From: Acidocella sp.
GTDB taxonomy: Bacteria; Pseudomonadota; Alphaproteobacteria; Acetobacterales; Acetobacteraceae
NCBI GenBank assembly: GCA_029077775.1
Contig: JAQNCU010000088.1
Span: 1-9,638 of the forward strand
DNA length: 9,638 nucleotides
Direction of reading: 5' to 3'
Position numbers and translations under genes: made by a program. Positions 1 through 4,629 of this stretch are shown one piece after another (the first letter of the stretch is position 1; each line of letters opens with the position of its first letter). Below the pieces are notes generated by a model. The model had not been told where the DNA came from. It searched no databases and worked only from the letters and a program-made list of their open reading frames with translations.

Positions 1-758
1 TCATGCGCAAATACGATGTGTCGTTCTCACTGGGGGATGGCTTGCGCCCTGGCTCGAACGCCGATGCCAATGACGCTGCGCAATTCGCCGAACTGGAGAC
101 CCTGGGTGAACTGACGAAAATCGCCTGGGCCAAAGGCTGCCAAGTGATGATCGAAGGCCCCGGCCATGTGCCGATGAATAAGATCAAAGCCAATATGGAT
201 AAGCAACTGGCTACTTGTCACGAGGCGCCATTCTACACACTCGGGCCGCTGACCACGGACATCGCGCCGGGCTACGACCATATCACCTCCGCCATTGGCG
301 CGGCCATGATCGGCTGGTTCGGTACCGCTATGCTCTGCTACGTTACGCCGAAAGAGCATCTCGGCCTGCCTAACCGGGAAGACGTGAAAACCGGCGTTAT
401 CACCTACAAGCTCGCGGCCCATGCAGCGGATTTAGCCAAAGGCCATCCCTCAGCCAGATTACGCGACGACGCCATTTCGCGCGCAAGATTTGAATTCCGT
501 TGGGAAGATCAATTCAACCTTGGCCTTGACCCAGATACGGCGCGTAGCTTCCACGACGAAACTCTGCCGAAAGAGGCGCATAAGACAGCGCATTTCTGTT
601 CCATGTGCGGGCCGAAATTCTGCTCTATGAAAATCAGCCATGACATTCGCGAGGAAGCCGACCGTATCGCCGGATTAGAGGCGCAGAAGGCTTTATTTAA
701 GGAGACCGGCAACCAGCTCTACATGCCGATTGCCACAGCCACGCAGGATACGCCGTGA
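1..758 (+). CDS. thiC: ThiC, phosphomethylpyrimidine synthase, 3' part only
   Basis: ThiC converts aminoimidazole ribotide to hydroxymethylpyrimidine phosphate in cytoplasmic thiamine biosynthesis, as a non-canonical radical-SAM [4Fe-4S] enzyme. The gene begins before the window: the frame is open from base 1, and only about the last 251 residues of a protein that is usually near 600 are present. Visible family hallmarks are SFSLGDGLRPGS near the start, the EGPGHVPMNKI stretch, and the C-terminal cluster-binding motif CSMCGPKFC (CX2CX4C; Cys199, Cys202 and Cys207, counting the ATG at base 3 as residue 1). Translation ends with TGA at 756-758. No thiamine gene follows it. Codon third positions look visibly less G+C-rich than in the relaxase further right, consistent with thiC being core DNA beside an accessory block, although this has not been calculated. 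The identification is very secure; whether it sits on a chromosome or a large plasmid cannot be told. Confidence 0.97.
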   Translation, partial: MRKYDVSFSLGDGLRPGSNADANDAAQFAELETLGELTKIAWAKGCQVMIEGPGHVPMNKIKANMDKQLATCHEAPFYTLGPLTTDIAPGYDHITSAIGAAMIGWFGTAMLCYVTPKEHLGLPNREDVKTGVITYKLAAHAADLAKGHPSARLRDDAISRARFEFRWEDQFNLGLDPDTARSFHDETLPKEAHKTAHFCSMCGPKFCSMKISHDIREEADRIAGLEAQKALFKETGNQLYMPIATATQDTP

Positions 759-798
759 TCTAAACCGATGGGAAGTAGGAGACATCAGCGTCGCATAA

Positions 799-825
799 CT
801 CGTAAAACCTCTGACAGTTTACGAG
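799..825. repeat. 8-bp perfect inverted repeat between thiC and brnT
   Basis: CTCGTAAA (799-806) is repeated in inverted orientation as TTTACGAG (818-825), around an 11-base spacer. It lies 40 bp after the thiC stop and just upstream of the brnT promoter. It could be a weak transcription terminator for thiC, but there is no T-run after the stem and the stem is A+T-rich. It could also be a protein-binding site. The role is undecided. Confidence 0.5.
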
Positions 826-836
826 CAGATGAGGGC

Positions 837-865
837 TTGCGTTTGATACGGAAATCCCGTATAAT
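837..865 (+). promoter_or_regulatory. brnT promoter with an internal palindrome (probable autoregulatory operator)
   Basis: TTGCGT (837-842, -35) and a perfect TATAAT (860-865, -10) are separated by 17 bases. Within this core, ATACGG (846-851) and CCGTAT (857-862) form a perfect inverted repeat with a 5-base spacer, overlapping the -10 box, which is where a TA repressor would block RNA polymerase. Expected initiation near 872 leaves almost no leader before the ATG at 874, and no Shine-Dalgarno sequence is visible, so the brnT message may be leaderless. The promoter boxes are seen directly; repression by the TA complex is inferred from how BrnT-type loci behave. Confidence 0.7.
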
Positions 866-873
866 CATACCCC

Positions 874-1149
874 ATGACGGAGGACAGATTCGACCCCGCC
901 AAGGATGCGGCTAACCGCGATAAGCACAAGCTGCCGCTGGCCTTTGGCGACCGGATTTTCGAGGACGACAACCACCTGATTATTCCCTCCATCCGAGAGA
1001 TCGACGGCGAGGAACGGTTCAAAGTGGTCGGGATCGTCGCCGCGAAGCTGTTCACCGGCGTTTTCGTCTGGCGGGGCGGGTTGCCCCGCTTCATCTCGGT
1101 GAGAAGGAGCAATAAGGGTGAAGAACAAGCATATCACGCTGCCTGCTGA
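874..1149 (+). CDS. brnT: BrnT-family ribonuclease toxin
   Basis: This is a 91-residue protein with the BrnT layout: an N-terminal FDPAKDAANRDKH segment (residues 6-18), F24 before the FEDDNHL turn, GEERF at 45-49, and the C-terminal RFISVRRS...E..Y signature at 72-87. BrnT proteins have a RelE-like fold and cleave RNA to stop growth until neutralised by a partner protein. The start is the only ATG fitting the promoter at 837-865; there is no clear ribosome-binding site. The last 32 bases overlap the next gene, which is typical of translationally coupled TA pairs. Length matches the family. The unusual point is the partner: classical BrnT is paired with the ribbon-helix-helix protein BrnA, whereas here the following gene encodes an XRE-type helix-turn-helix protein. 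The toxin looks intact. Confidence 0.85.
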   Translation: MTEDRFDPAKDAANRDKHKLPLAFGDRIFEDDNHLIIPSIREIDGEERFKVVGIVAAKLFTGVFVWRGGLPRFISVRRSNKGEEQAYHAAC

Positions 1150-1396
1150 CCCGGCCGACGCTGAAGATTTCGACGTGACGGCCGAAGCGCTGGACCGGAG
1201 CCAGCGCGCCCGCCTGATCCGCAAGACGAGGACCGGGCTTGGCCTGTCTCAGTCTGAGTTCGCCAGCCGCTTCCGGGTTCCGGTTGGCACGCTGCGCGAT
1301 TGGGAGCAGGCGCGGGCAACCGCCCCGGATTTCGCCATCGCCTATGTGAGGGTAATCGGCCGGCATCCGGACATGGTGGCGAAGGCTGTGGCATAG
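1118..1396 (+). CDS. XRE-family HTH antitoxin paired with brnT
   Basis: This is a 92-residue protein whose residues 38-64 form a Cro/C1-type helix-turn-helix (TGLGLSQSEFASRF, then VPVGTLRDWEQ). The LRDWEQ ending is typical of HigA/NadS-like antitoxins. The acidic N-terminal part (residues 10-27) probably wraps the toxin. Translation starts at GTG 1118 inside brnT: AAGGAG at 1104-1109 gives an 8-base spacing, and the GTG start gives the coherent protein. Together with the brnT product it probably binds the palindrome at 846-862 and represses the operon. This is not the RHH-type BrnA. Assignment as antitoxin rests on the overlap with brnT and the HTH; the fold itself is clear. Confidence 0.82.
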   Translation: MKNKHITLPADPADAEDFDVTAEALDRSQRARLIRKTRTGLGLSQSEFASRFRVPVGTLRDWEQARATAPDFAIAYVRVIGRHPDMVAKAVA

Positions 1397-1582
1397 TTTG
1401 CGTTGCCATGGGCGGTTTTGCTGGCGTGCCGCATAAATCCTAAAACCTGCAACAGCTGGAATCGACCCTTCCTGGTTGTAGCGGTCTGACATAGGCTAAG
1501 CCGATAGCGGACATCGAACACAAGGCAGCATGGATGTTCGACTCGTTGTACTTTTGGGCTGCTCTGGGTCCGTCGGACCGCT
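1397..1582. other. Intergenic stretch with no recognisable gene
   Basis: These 186 bases lie between the convergent ends of the brnT locus and the broken metallo-beta-lactamase gene. Reading frames here have no family-like protein features. No clear terminator, tRNA or insertion-sequence end was seen. Confidence 0.5.
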
Positions 1583-2202
1583 CTATATCGGGCCATGGAA
1601 GCGCGGGATTTTCAGGTAGGAGATTCCGTTTGCCTCAGGTTCGGGCAGCCGCCCGCCGCGAATGTTAATCTGCAACGCGTCCCGCAGCAGGCCGGGGAAC
1701 GTCAGCGTCCGATCACGCTCTTGGCGCTGCCGCACGAATTCTTCCTCGGTCACACCGTCATGGGCATGAGTGTTGTGCTGGCGCTGCTCAGCGACCGTCG
1801 ACTCCCATCGCGGCGGGCGGCCGCCGGGCTGATAGTCGTGGCCGGTGAAGAGGCGGATTTGGGACGGGAGCGATAGGATTTTGCGGATGCTGCGGTAGAG
1901 CGCGCGGGCGTCGCCGCCTGGAAAGTCGGCGCGCCGAACACCTCTTTAAGGTAAGGGGCGGCGGAGAAATGGTCGGCATGCGGATGGGTATCGAGAATCC
2001 ACTCCACCACCAGCCCATGGTCACGCACGAATGCCGCCATCTGCTCGGCAAACTGGGTGTGGATGCCCCGGCAGGCACGATCGAAGTTGAGAACCGGGTC
2101 GATGAGGGCGCAGCGTTTGGTCGCAGGGTCCGCGACCACATAGGCAATGCTGTTGGTCTCCTCGTCGCAGAAGCCGGTCACCACCGGACGAATGTCAGCC
2201 AT
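1583..2202 (-). pseudogene. Persulfide-dioxygenase-like metallo-beta-lactamase gene with internal deletion and frameshift
   Basis: The 5' part reads MADIRPVVTGF from ATG 2202, preceded by an excellent AAGGAGGT ribosome-binding site, and continues through the metal motif THPHADH (residues 72-78) to LKEVFGAP. The reading then shifts: in another frame, RADFPGGDARALYRSI continues to the third metal ligand in FTGHDY, then WESTVAEQRQHN, and ends at TAG (1583-1585). In the ETHE1/Blh-type glyoxalase-II-fold family, a segment of very roughly 60-70 residues normally lies between FGAP and the DFPGGDA motif; it carries the second metal histidine (HTPGH) and the bridging aspartate. That segment is missing. 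The join lies in the GC-rich palindrome CGGCGCGCCG (1927-1936), so a short-homology deletion is likely. The intact gene would oxidise glutathione persulfide and belongs with the bigR gene upstream. As it stands it cannot make an active enzyme. Confidence 0.85.
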
Positions 2203-2267
2203 GTTCACCTCCTTGCATGGGCATTTCTCCGCTGGCGCGGGCTGGGTGCCGTTGACCACATGTGTTT

Positions 2268-2624
2268 TCACGCGCCCCTCGTGTCGTCCGCTGGCAAAGT
2301 GCCTTCGGTGGTCAGAGCGAGCGCCGCGTCCCTGCCACAGAACAACTCGTAGAGCAGGCCGATCACGCGCTCCGCTGACTCGCTGCCCAGACGGTAATAG
2401 ACTGTGCGAGACACACGGCGTGTCTTCACCAGCCCATCCGCGCGCAGCCGAGTCAGGTGCTGCGACAAATGCGGCTGGCGCATCTCCAGCAGCCGCTCCA
2501 GCTCGCCGACCGACTTCTCGCCCTCGGCCAGGGAACAAAGGATCAGCAGTCGGTGCTCGTTAGAGAGCGACTTCAGAAATCGTTCCGCCTCGCCCGCCCG
2601 CTCGCGCATCTGATCTATATTCAT
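2268..2624 (-). CDS. bigR: BigR/SqrR-type ArsR-family persulfide-sensing repressor
   Basis: This 118-residue ArsR-family winged-helix protein has a DNA-binding helix-turn-helix at about 38-62 (VGELERLLEMRQPHLSQHLTRLR) and a wing at 66-79. Two cysteines, Cys30 (LILCSLAEGE) and Cys96 (YELFCG), occupy the places of the pair that forms a disulfide or polysulfide bridge in Xylella BigR and Rhodobacter SqrR, releasing DNA when sulfide or persulfide rises. The motif CSLAEGEKSVGELE resembles BigR closely. It is the first gene of a minus-strand unit, 65 bp upstream of the metallo-beta-lactamase gene, and divergent from a DUF442 gene, which matches known bigR neighbourhoods. The start ATG 2624 has no ribosome-binding site and sits within the operator palindrome, so the mRNA may be leaderless. 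The repressor itself looks intact although its enzyme partner is broken. Confidence 0.85.
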   Translation of the reverse strand: MNIDQMRERAGEAERFLKSLSNEHRLLILCSLAEGEKSVGELERLLEMRQPHLSQHLTRLRADGLVKTRRVSRTVYYRLGSESAERVIGLLYELFCGRDAALALTTEGTLPADDTRGA

Positions 2625-2658
2625 AATTGAATATATGTAAAATATGAATATATCTTCA
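2616..2658. promoter_or_regulatory. Divergent AT-rich promoter/operator of bigR and the DUF442 gene
   Basis: A palindrome with arms TATATTCA (2616-2623) and TGAATATA (2628-2635) around TAAT covers the bigR start codon. The sequence TGAATATAT occurs twice as a direct repeat, at 2628-2636 and 2645-2653, 17 bp apart. Possible promoters are TTGAAT (2627-2632)/TATATC (2649-2654) on the plus strand, and TTGAAG (2659-2654) with TATATT 18 bases further on, on the minus strand. AT-rich ATTC/GAAT half-sites are the known targets of BigR/SqrR repressors, so autoregulation with control of both directions is likely. The repeats are seen directly; binding is inferred. Confidence 0.65.
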
Positions 2659-2686
2659 AGGCGGCATCGCAGAAGGAGAGGCTCAC

Positions 2687-3136
2687 ATGGCTCACAGGGT
2701 CAGGATCAATGACGGCTTGAGCGTCGATACCGGCCAACCGACTAGGGAGGAACTGGAACACCTGGCCGGAGAGGGGTTCAAGACGGTGGTTAACCTGCGG
2801 ACGGCGGGCGAGCAAAACCAACCCCTTTCACCGGAAGCCGAAGGAGAGGTCGCCCGCAAAGCAAGCTTGGATTACCTGCACATCCCGGTCGCCAGCACGG
2901 ACCCACGGCCTGAGCAAGTGGACCAGTTCCGGGCGAAGCTATCCGGGCTGCCGGGGCCGGTGCTTGTTCACTGCGCATCCGGGAAGCGCTCTGGCGCGTT
3001 CGCCGTCCTCCAGATTGCCCGTCAGGAAGGGCTGTCGGGGGAGGCTGCGCTCGCAAGGGCGAAGGAACTTGGGTTCGACTGGAAGAGCCCCGCACTTGAG
3101 GCTTTTGTCGTGCGTTACCTGGATCAGGGAATGTAG
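2687..3136 (+). CDS. DUF442 / TIGR01244-type sulfurtransferase (Blh phosphatase-like domain)
   Basis: This is a 149-residue cytoplasmic protein. Residues 8-110 match the DUF442 domain related to tyrosine phosphatases and rhodaneses: GQPTREELEHLAGEGFKTVVNLR at 16-38, and the catalytic loop VHCASGKRSG with Cys96 and Arg101 (the family's HCxSGxR signature). In Xylella-type Blh proteins this domain is fused to a persulfide dioxygenase and hands over sulfane sulfur. Here it is a separate gene, divergent from bigR and the broken dioxygenase. The start is ATG 2687 with AGAAGGAG 6-10 bases upstream. Control by BigR through the shared operator is probable. The C-terminal 35 residues (LSGEAALARAKELGF onward) are a normal extension. 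It is intact, so sulfur transfer may persist without the oxidising enzyme of this cluster. Confidence 0.83.
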   Translation: MAHRVRINDGLSVDTGQPTREELEHLAGEGFKTVVNLRTAGEQNQPLSPEAEGEVARKASLDYLHIPVASTDPRPEQVDQFRAKLSGLPGPVLVHCASGKRSGAFAVLQIARQEGLSGEAALARAKELGFDWKSPALEAFVVRYLDQGM

Positions 3137-3180
3137 GCACGACGCCTGCGAGGAGTTGGCCCGAAGTAACGAACGGCCCA

Positions 3181-3465
3181 TTATGCCTTTGGTTTCCGGC
3201 GATCCGGTGACAGATAGGCTGGATCGACCTCAAACCCTTCACCTGCCAATGCCTTGATAATCAGATAGGTTTTAGTGCAGCCCCGCTCGAAGCAGACACG
3301 CGCGAGCTGCTGGTTCAATGCCGGGGGGATATTGATCTGGATTGGTGTCAACTTTTCAGGTTTGGGGTCAGCGATCCGTCGGTAATCTTTCTCGATAGTT
3401 GTTCCGACTGGAGCGGGGTTTTCAACGCCGTCCGACCCGCACAATATAAAAAACATTAGGTTCAT
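3181..3465 (-). CDS. Small RHH-like protein encoded downstream of mazEF
   Basis: This is a 94-residue protein of no certain family. The N-terminal 35 residues look unstructured. From residue 38, TPIQINIPPALNQQLARVCF followed by ERGCTKTYLIIKALAGEGF has the strand-helix-helix pattern of ribbon-helix-helix DNA-binding proteins such as ParD/CopG types and small plasmid partition or copy-control proteins. The start ATG 3465 follows AAGGA within 3-5 bases. It begins 18 bp after the mazF stop, so it is probably the third gene of that operon. It could be an extra regulator of the TA operon or a plasmid-maintenance protein. The frame is convincing; function is only suggested by the fold pattern. Confidence 0.6.
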   Translation of the reverse strand: MNLMFFILCGSDGVENPAPVGTTIEKDYRRIADPKPEKLTPIQINIPPALNQQLARVCFERGCTKTYLIIKALAGEGFEVDPAYLSPDRRKPKA

Positions 3466-3483
3466 TGTTCCTTATCGTTTTAG

Positions 3484-3810
3484 TTATTTGCCGAGCAAGG
3501 CATGGGCTTTGGCACGGATTTCGGCAAGTTCATTGTCCGACACCTTCCCTTTCCGTCGCGCGGCCCTTGCGCGCCAGTCGAGTGACTTGACCTGATCGGC
3601 CAGCGCGGCGCTTGGCTTGTCCCCCGCCAGAACAACCTCAAATGGGTAGCCTTTGATTTTCGTAGTGAGCGGGCAGCATAACATCAGGCCGATGCGGTTA
3701 TAGTCGGCGGGAGACAGCACTACGGCAGGCCGGTGACCAGCTTGCTCGTGCCCGGCCTGCGGGGAGAATTGGAGCCAGACAACATCGCCGGCGTCAGGGA
3801 CATAGGCCAT
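3484..3810 (-). CDS. mazF: MazF/PemK-family mRNA endonuclease toxin
   Basis: This 108-residue protein has the complete MazF signature: GDVVWLQFSP at 8-17, HRPAVVLS with the conserved Arg27 (26-33), CCPLTTKIKGYPFEV at 45-59, and ADQVKSLDWRAR at 71-82. MazF is a ribosome-independent, sequence-specific mRNA interferase with an SH3-like fold. The chosen start is ATG 3810 (MAYVPDAGD), one base after the mazE stop (TGA 3814-3812). A longer in-frame reading from 3894 would put foreign residues before the fold and overlap mazE heavily, so it is rejected. Tight spacing implies translational coupling with mazE. All key residues are present, so the toxin is probably active and held by MazE. Confidence 0.9.
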   Translation of the reverse strand: MAYVPDAGDVVWLQFSPQAGHEQAGHRPAVVLSPADYNRIGLMLCCPLTTKIKGYPFEVVLAGDKPSAALADQVKSLDWRARAARRKGKVSDNELAEIRAKAHALLGK

Positions 3811-3811
3811 A

Positions 3812-4054
3812 TCAGAGCAATTCCTGACCGACGGCGGGGCCAAAATCGGCTTCCTCATGAACATTCTCCGGGGTGATGCCCGCCAAAAGGGCAACGAGAT
3901 CGTATTCCCTTGGCTTCACGGGCTCGATGACGATGCGCCCGGTTTCCTCTCGCACGTCAACAGCTTGATCGATTGTCAGACCAGAAGCTGCCAGAACCGA
4001 TGAGGGGATGCGGACACCAGCGCTATTTCCCCATTTTTTAACGATAACCTGCAT
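3812..4054 (-). CDS. mazE: MazE-family AbrB-type antitoxin
   Basis: This is an 80-residue protein. Residues 1-45 are the AbrB/SpoVT swapped-hairpin DNA-binding domain (VIVKKWGNSAGVRIPSSVL, then GLTIDQAVDVREETGRIVIEP). Residues 46-80 form the acidic tail that lies in the MazF substrate groove. The start ATG 4054 is chosen because the domain begins there with MQVIVKKWGNS and TTTTGGAG precedes it at proper distance; the reading from 4129 adds residues with no family likeness and passes through the promoter. The stop is one base before mazF. The MazE-MazF complex is expected to repress the promoter at 4084-4112. Confidence 0.9.
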   Translation of the reverse strand: MQVIVKKWGNSAGVRIPSSVLAASGLTIDQAVDVREETGRIVIEPVKPREYDLVALLAGITPENVHEEADFGPAVGQELL

Positions 4055-4074
4055 AACTGCGCTCCAAAAAAAAT

Positions 4075-4112
4075 TATACAATGTATATACGATCCGGCCA
4101 GCGACGTGTAAA
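4075..4112 (-). promoter_or_regulatory. mazEF promoter and palindromic operator
   Basis: On the minus strand, TTTACA (4112-4107) and TATATA (4089-4084) are 17 bases apart and fit a sigma-70 promoter. A second -10-like TATAAT lies at 4078-4073. The perfect palindrome TATACA-A-TGTATA spans 4075-4087 and overlaps the -10 region. A further TATACAT copy lies at 4120-4126. AbrB-type antitoxins bind such AT-rich palindromes, so this is the likely MazE/MazEF operator. Confidence 0.65.
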
Positions 4113-4181
4113 CAAGGTTTATACATCATTTTGGGTCGTTTTCAGGGACGGGTTGACCACTATGTGCGGATTGGCGGCAAT

Positions 4182-4210
4182 CCGTTCCCCACGCGCGCGG
4201 GGATGAACCG
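4182..4210 (+). repeat. Solitary 29-nt type I-E-like CRISPR repeat
   Basis: This 29-base unit starts CCGTTCCCCACGC and ends CGCGGGGATGAACCG. It has the length, the outer GTTC/GAAC pairing, the CCCC/GGGG hairpin and the ATGAACCG 3' end that becomes the crRNA 5' handle in type I-E systems. Read this way, the plus strand is the crRNA strand. The stem has one A/C mismatch. No second convincing copy is found 60-62 bases on either side or anywhere else in the window, and no cas gene is present. It lies in a 204-bp stretch without a gene between mazE and the small membrane protein. It may be the last repeat of a lost array, or a solitary repeat unit acting on a host Cas system. The sequence match is from memory of the I-E consensus. 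Confidence 0.75.
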
Positions 4211-4271
4211 CGTCACTTGGTCTGTCGCCGGGGTGGTCCCTGTGTTTTCTGTTCGGCGGGTTTGCCGTCCT

Positions 4272-4294
4272 GGATTACGGGTGCAACTCGTGAA
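4272..4294 (+). repeat. Hairpin element, copy 1
   Basis: GGATTACGGG then TGCAACTCGTGAA forms a 6-bp stem (ACGGGT/ACTCGT with one G-T pair) and a GCA loop. It matches 8131-8153 at 20 of 23 bases, and the differences preserve pairing. It lies 50 bp before the small DUF1640-like gene. Confidence 0.5.
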
Positions 4295-4343
4295 GCAACC
4301 CTTTTACCTCGCGGCGTTCCTGGTTCCGCTGCTATATAGGCTC

Positions 4344-4610
4344 ATGGGCCATGCACCGTTCGACAAATGGAAGTTTTACAAAGCCGTGCGAGCGAATGGG
4401 AATTTCACGCCAGACCAAGCCGAGGGGCTGACGGATGCCTTGGCGCAATTCTTACACCCTGCCTACGCGAAAGCCATAAGTGGGGCGCCAGGCGCTACGC
4501 CAGCGCGAAGGGGATTAGCCCGGATTCTGGCCGATTGGGCACCCATGATCTGTGGGCTTCTAAGCGGCCTGATCCTGTTCGGCACCTTACTCTCTCTGGC
4601 ACATCACTAA
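4344..4610 (+). CDS. Small DUF1640-like membrane protein
   Basis: This is an 88-residue protein. Residues 1-36 (MGHAPFDKWKFYKAVRANG, then FTPDQAEGLTDALAQ) follow the pattern of the DUF1640 N-terminus (FDTxKFxxxLxxxGFTxxQAEAxxxA). A C-terminal hydrophobic segment, about residues 64-85 (WAPMICGLLSGLILFGTLLSL), should be a single transmembrane helix. The usual coiled coil between them is nearly absent, so this is a shortened member. The frame stays open far upstream, but the residues before ATG 4344 have no likeness to the family and would run through the CRISPR-like repeat; an internal valine start near 4281 is possible. It ends 19 bp from the convergent relaxase stop. Its role is unknown; related proteins are frequent on alphaproteobacterial plasmids. 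Confidence 0.55.
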   Translation: MGHAPFDKWKFYKAVRANGNFTPDQAEGLTDALAQFLHPAYAKAISGAPGATPARRGLARILADWAPMICGLLSGLILFGTLLSLAHH

Positions 4611-4629
4611 GCTCGGCCGTGATGCCCCC

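Noticed and set aside
799..825. Inverted repeat as a firm thiC terminator
   Set aside because: No following T-run, an A+T-rich stem and a long loop; kept only as an inverted repeat of unknown role.
1595..2563. Plus-strand frames opposite the bigR and metallo-beta-lactamase genes
   Set aside because: No family-like sequence, while the minus strand shows metal motifs and an ArsR fold.
4153..4181. TTGACC-17-GGCAAT as a promoter for the solitary CRISPR repeat
   Set aside because: The -10 box matches only half of the consensus and initiation would fall inside the repeat.
4242..4270. A possible degenerate second CRISPR repeat (GTGTTTTCTG...) 60 bases after the first
   Set aside because: Only the first few bases and a CCG agree; the hairpin and the ATGAACCG end are gone, so it cannot be told from chance.
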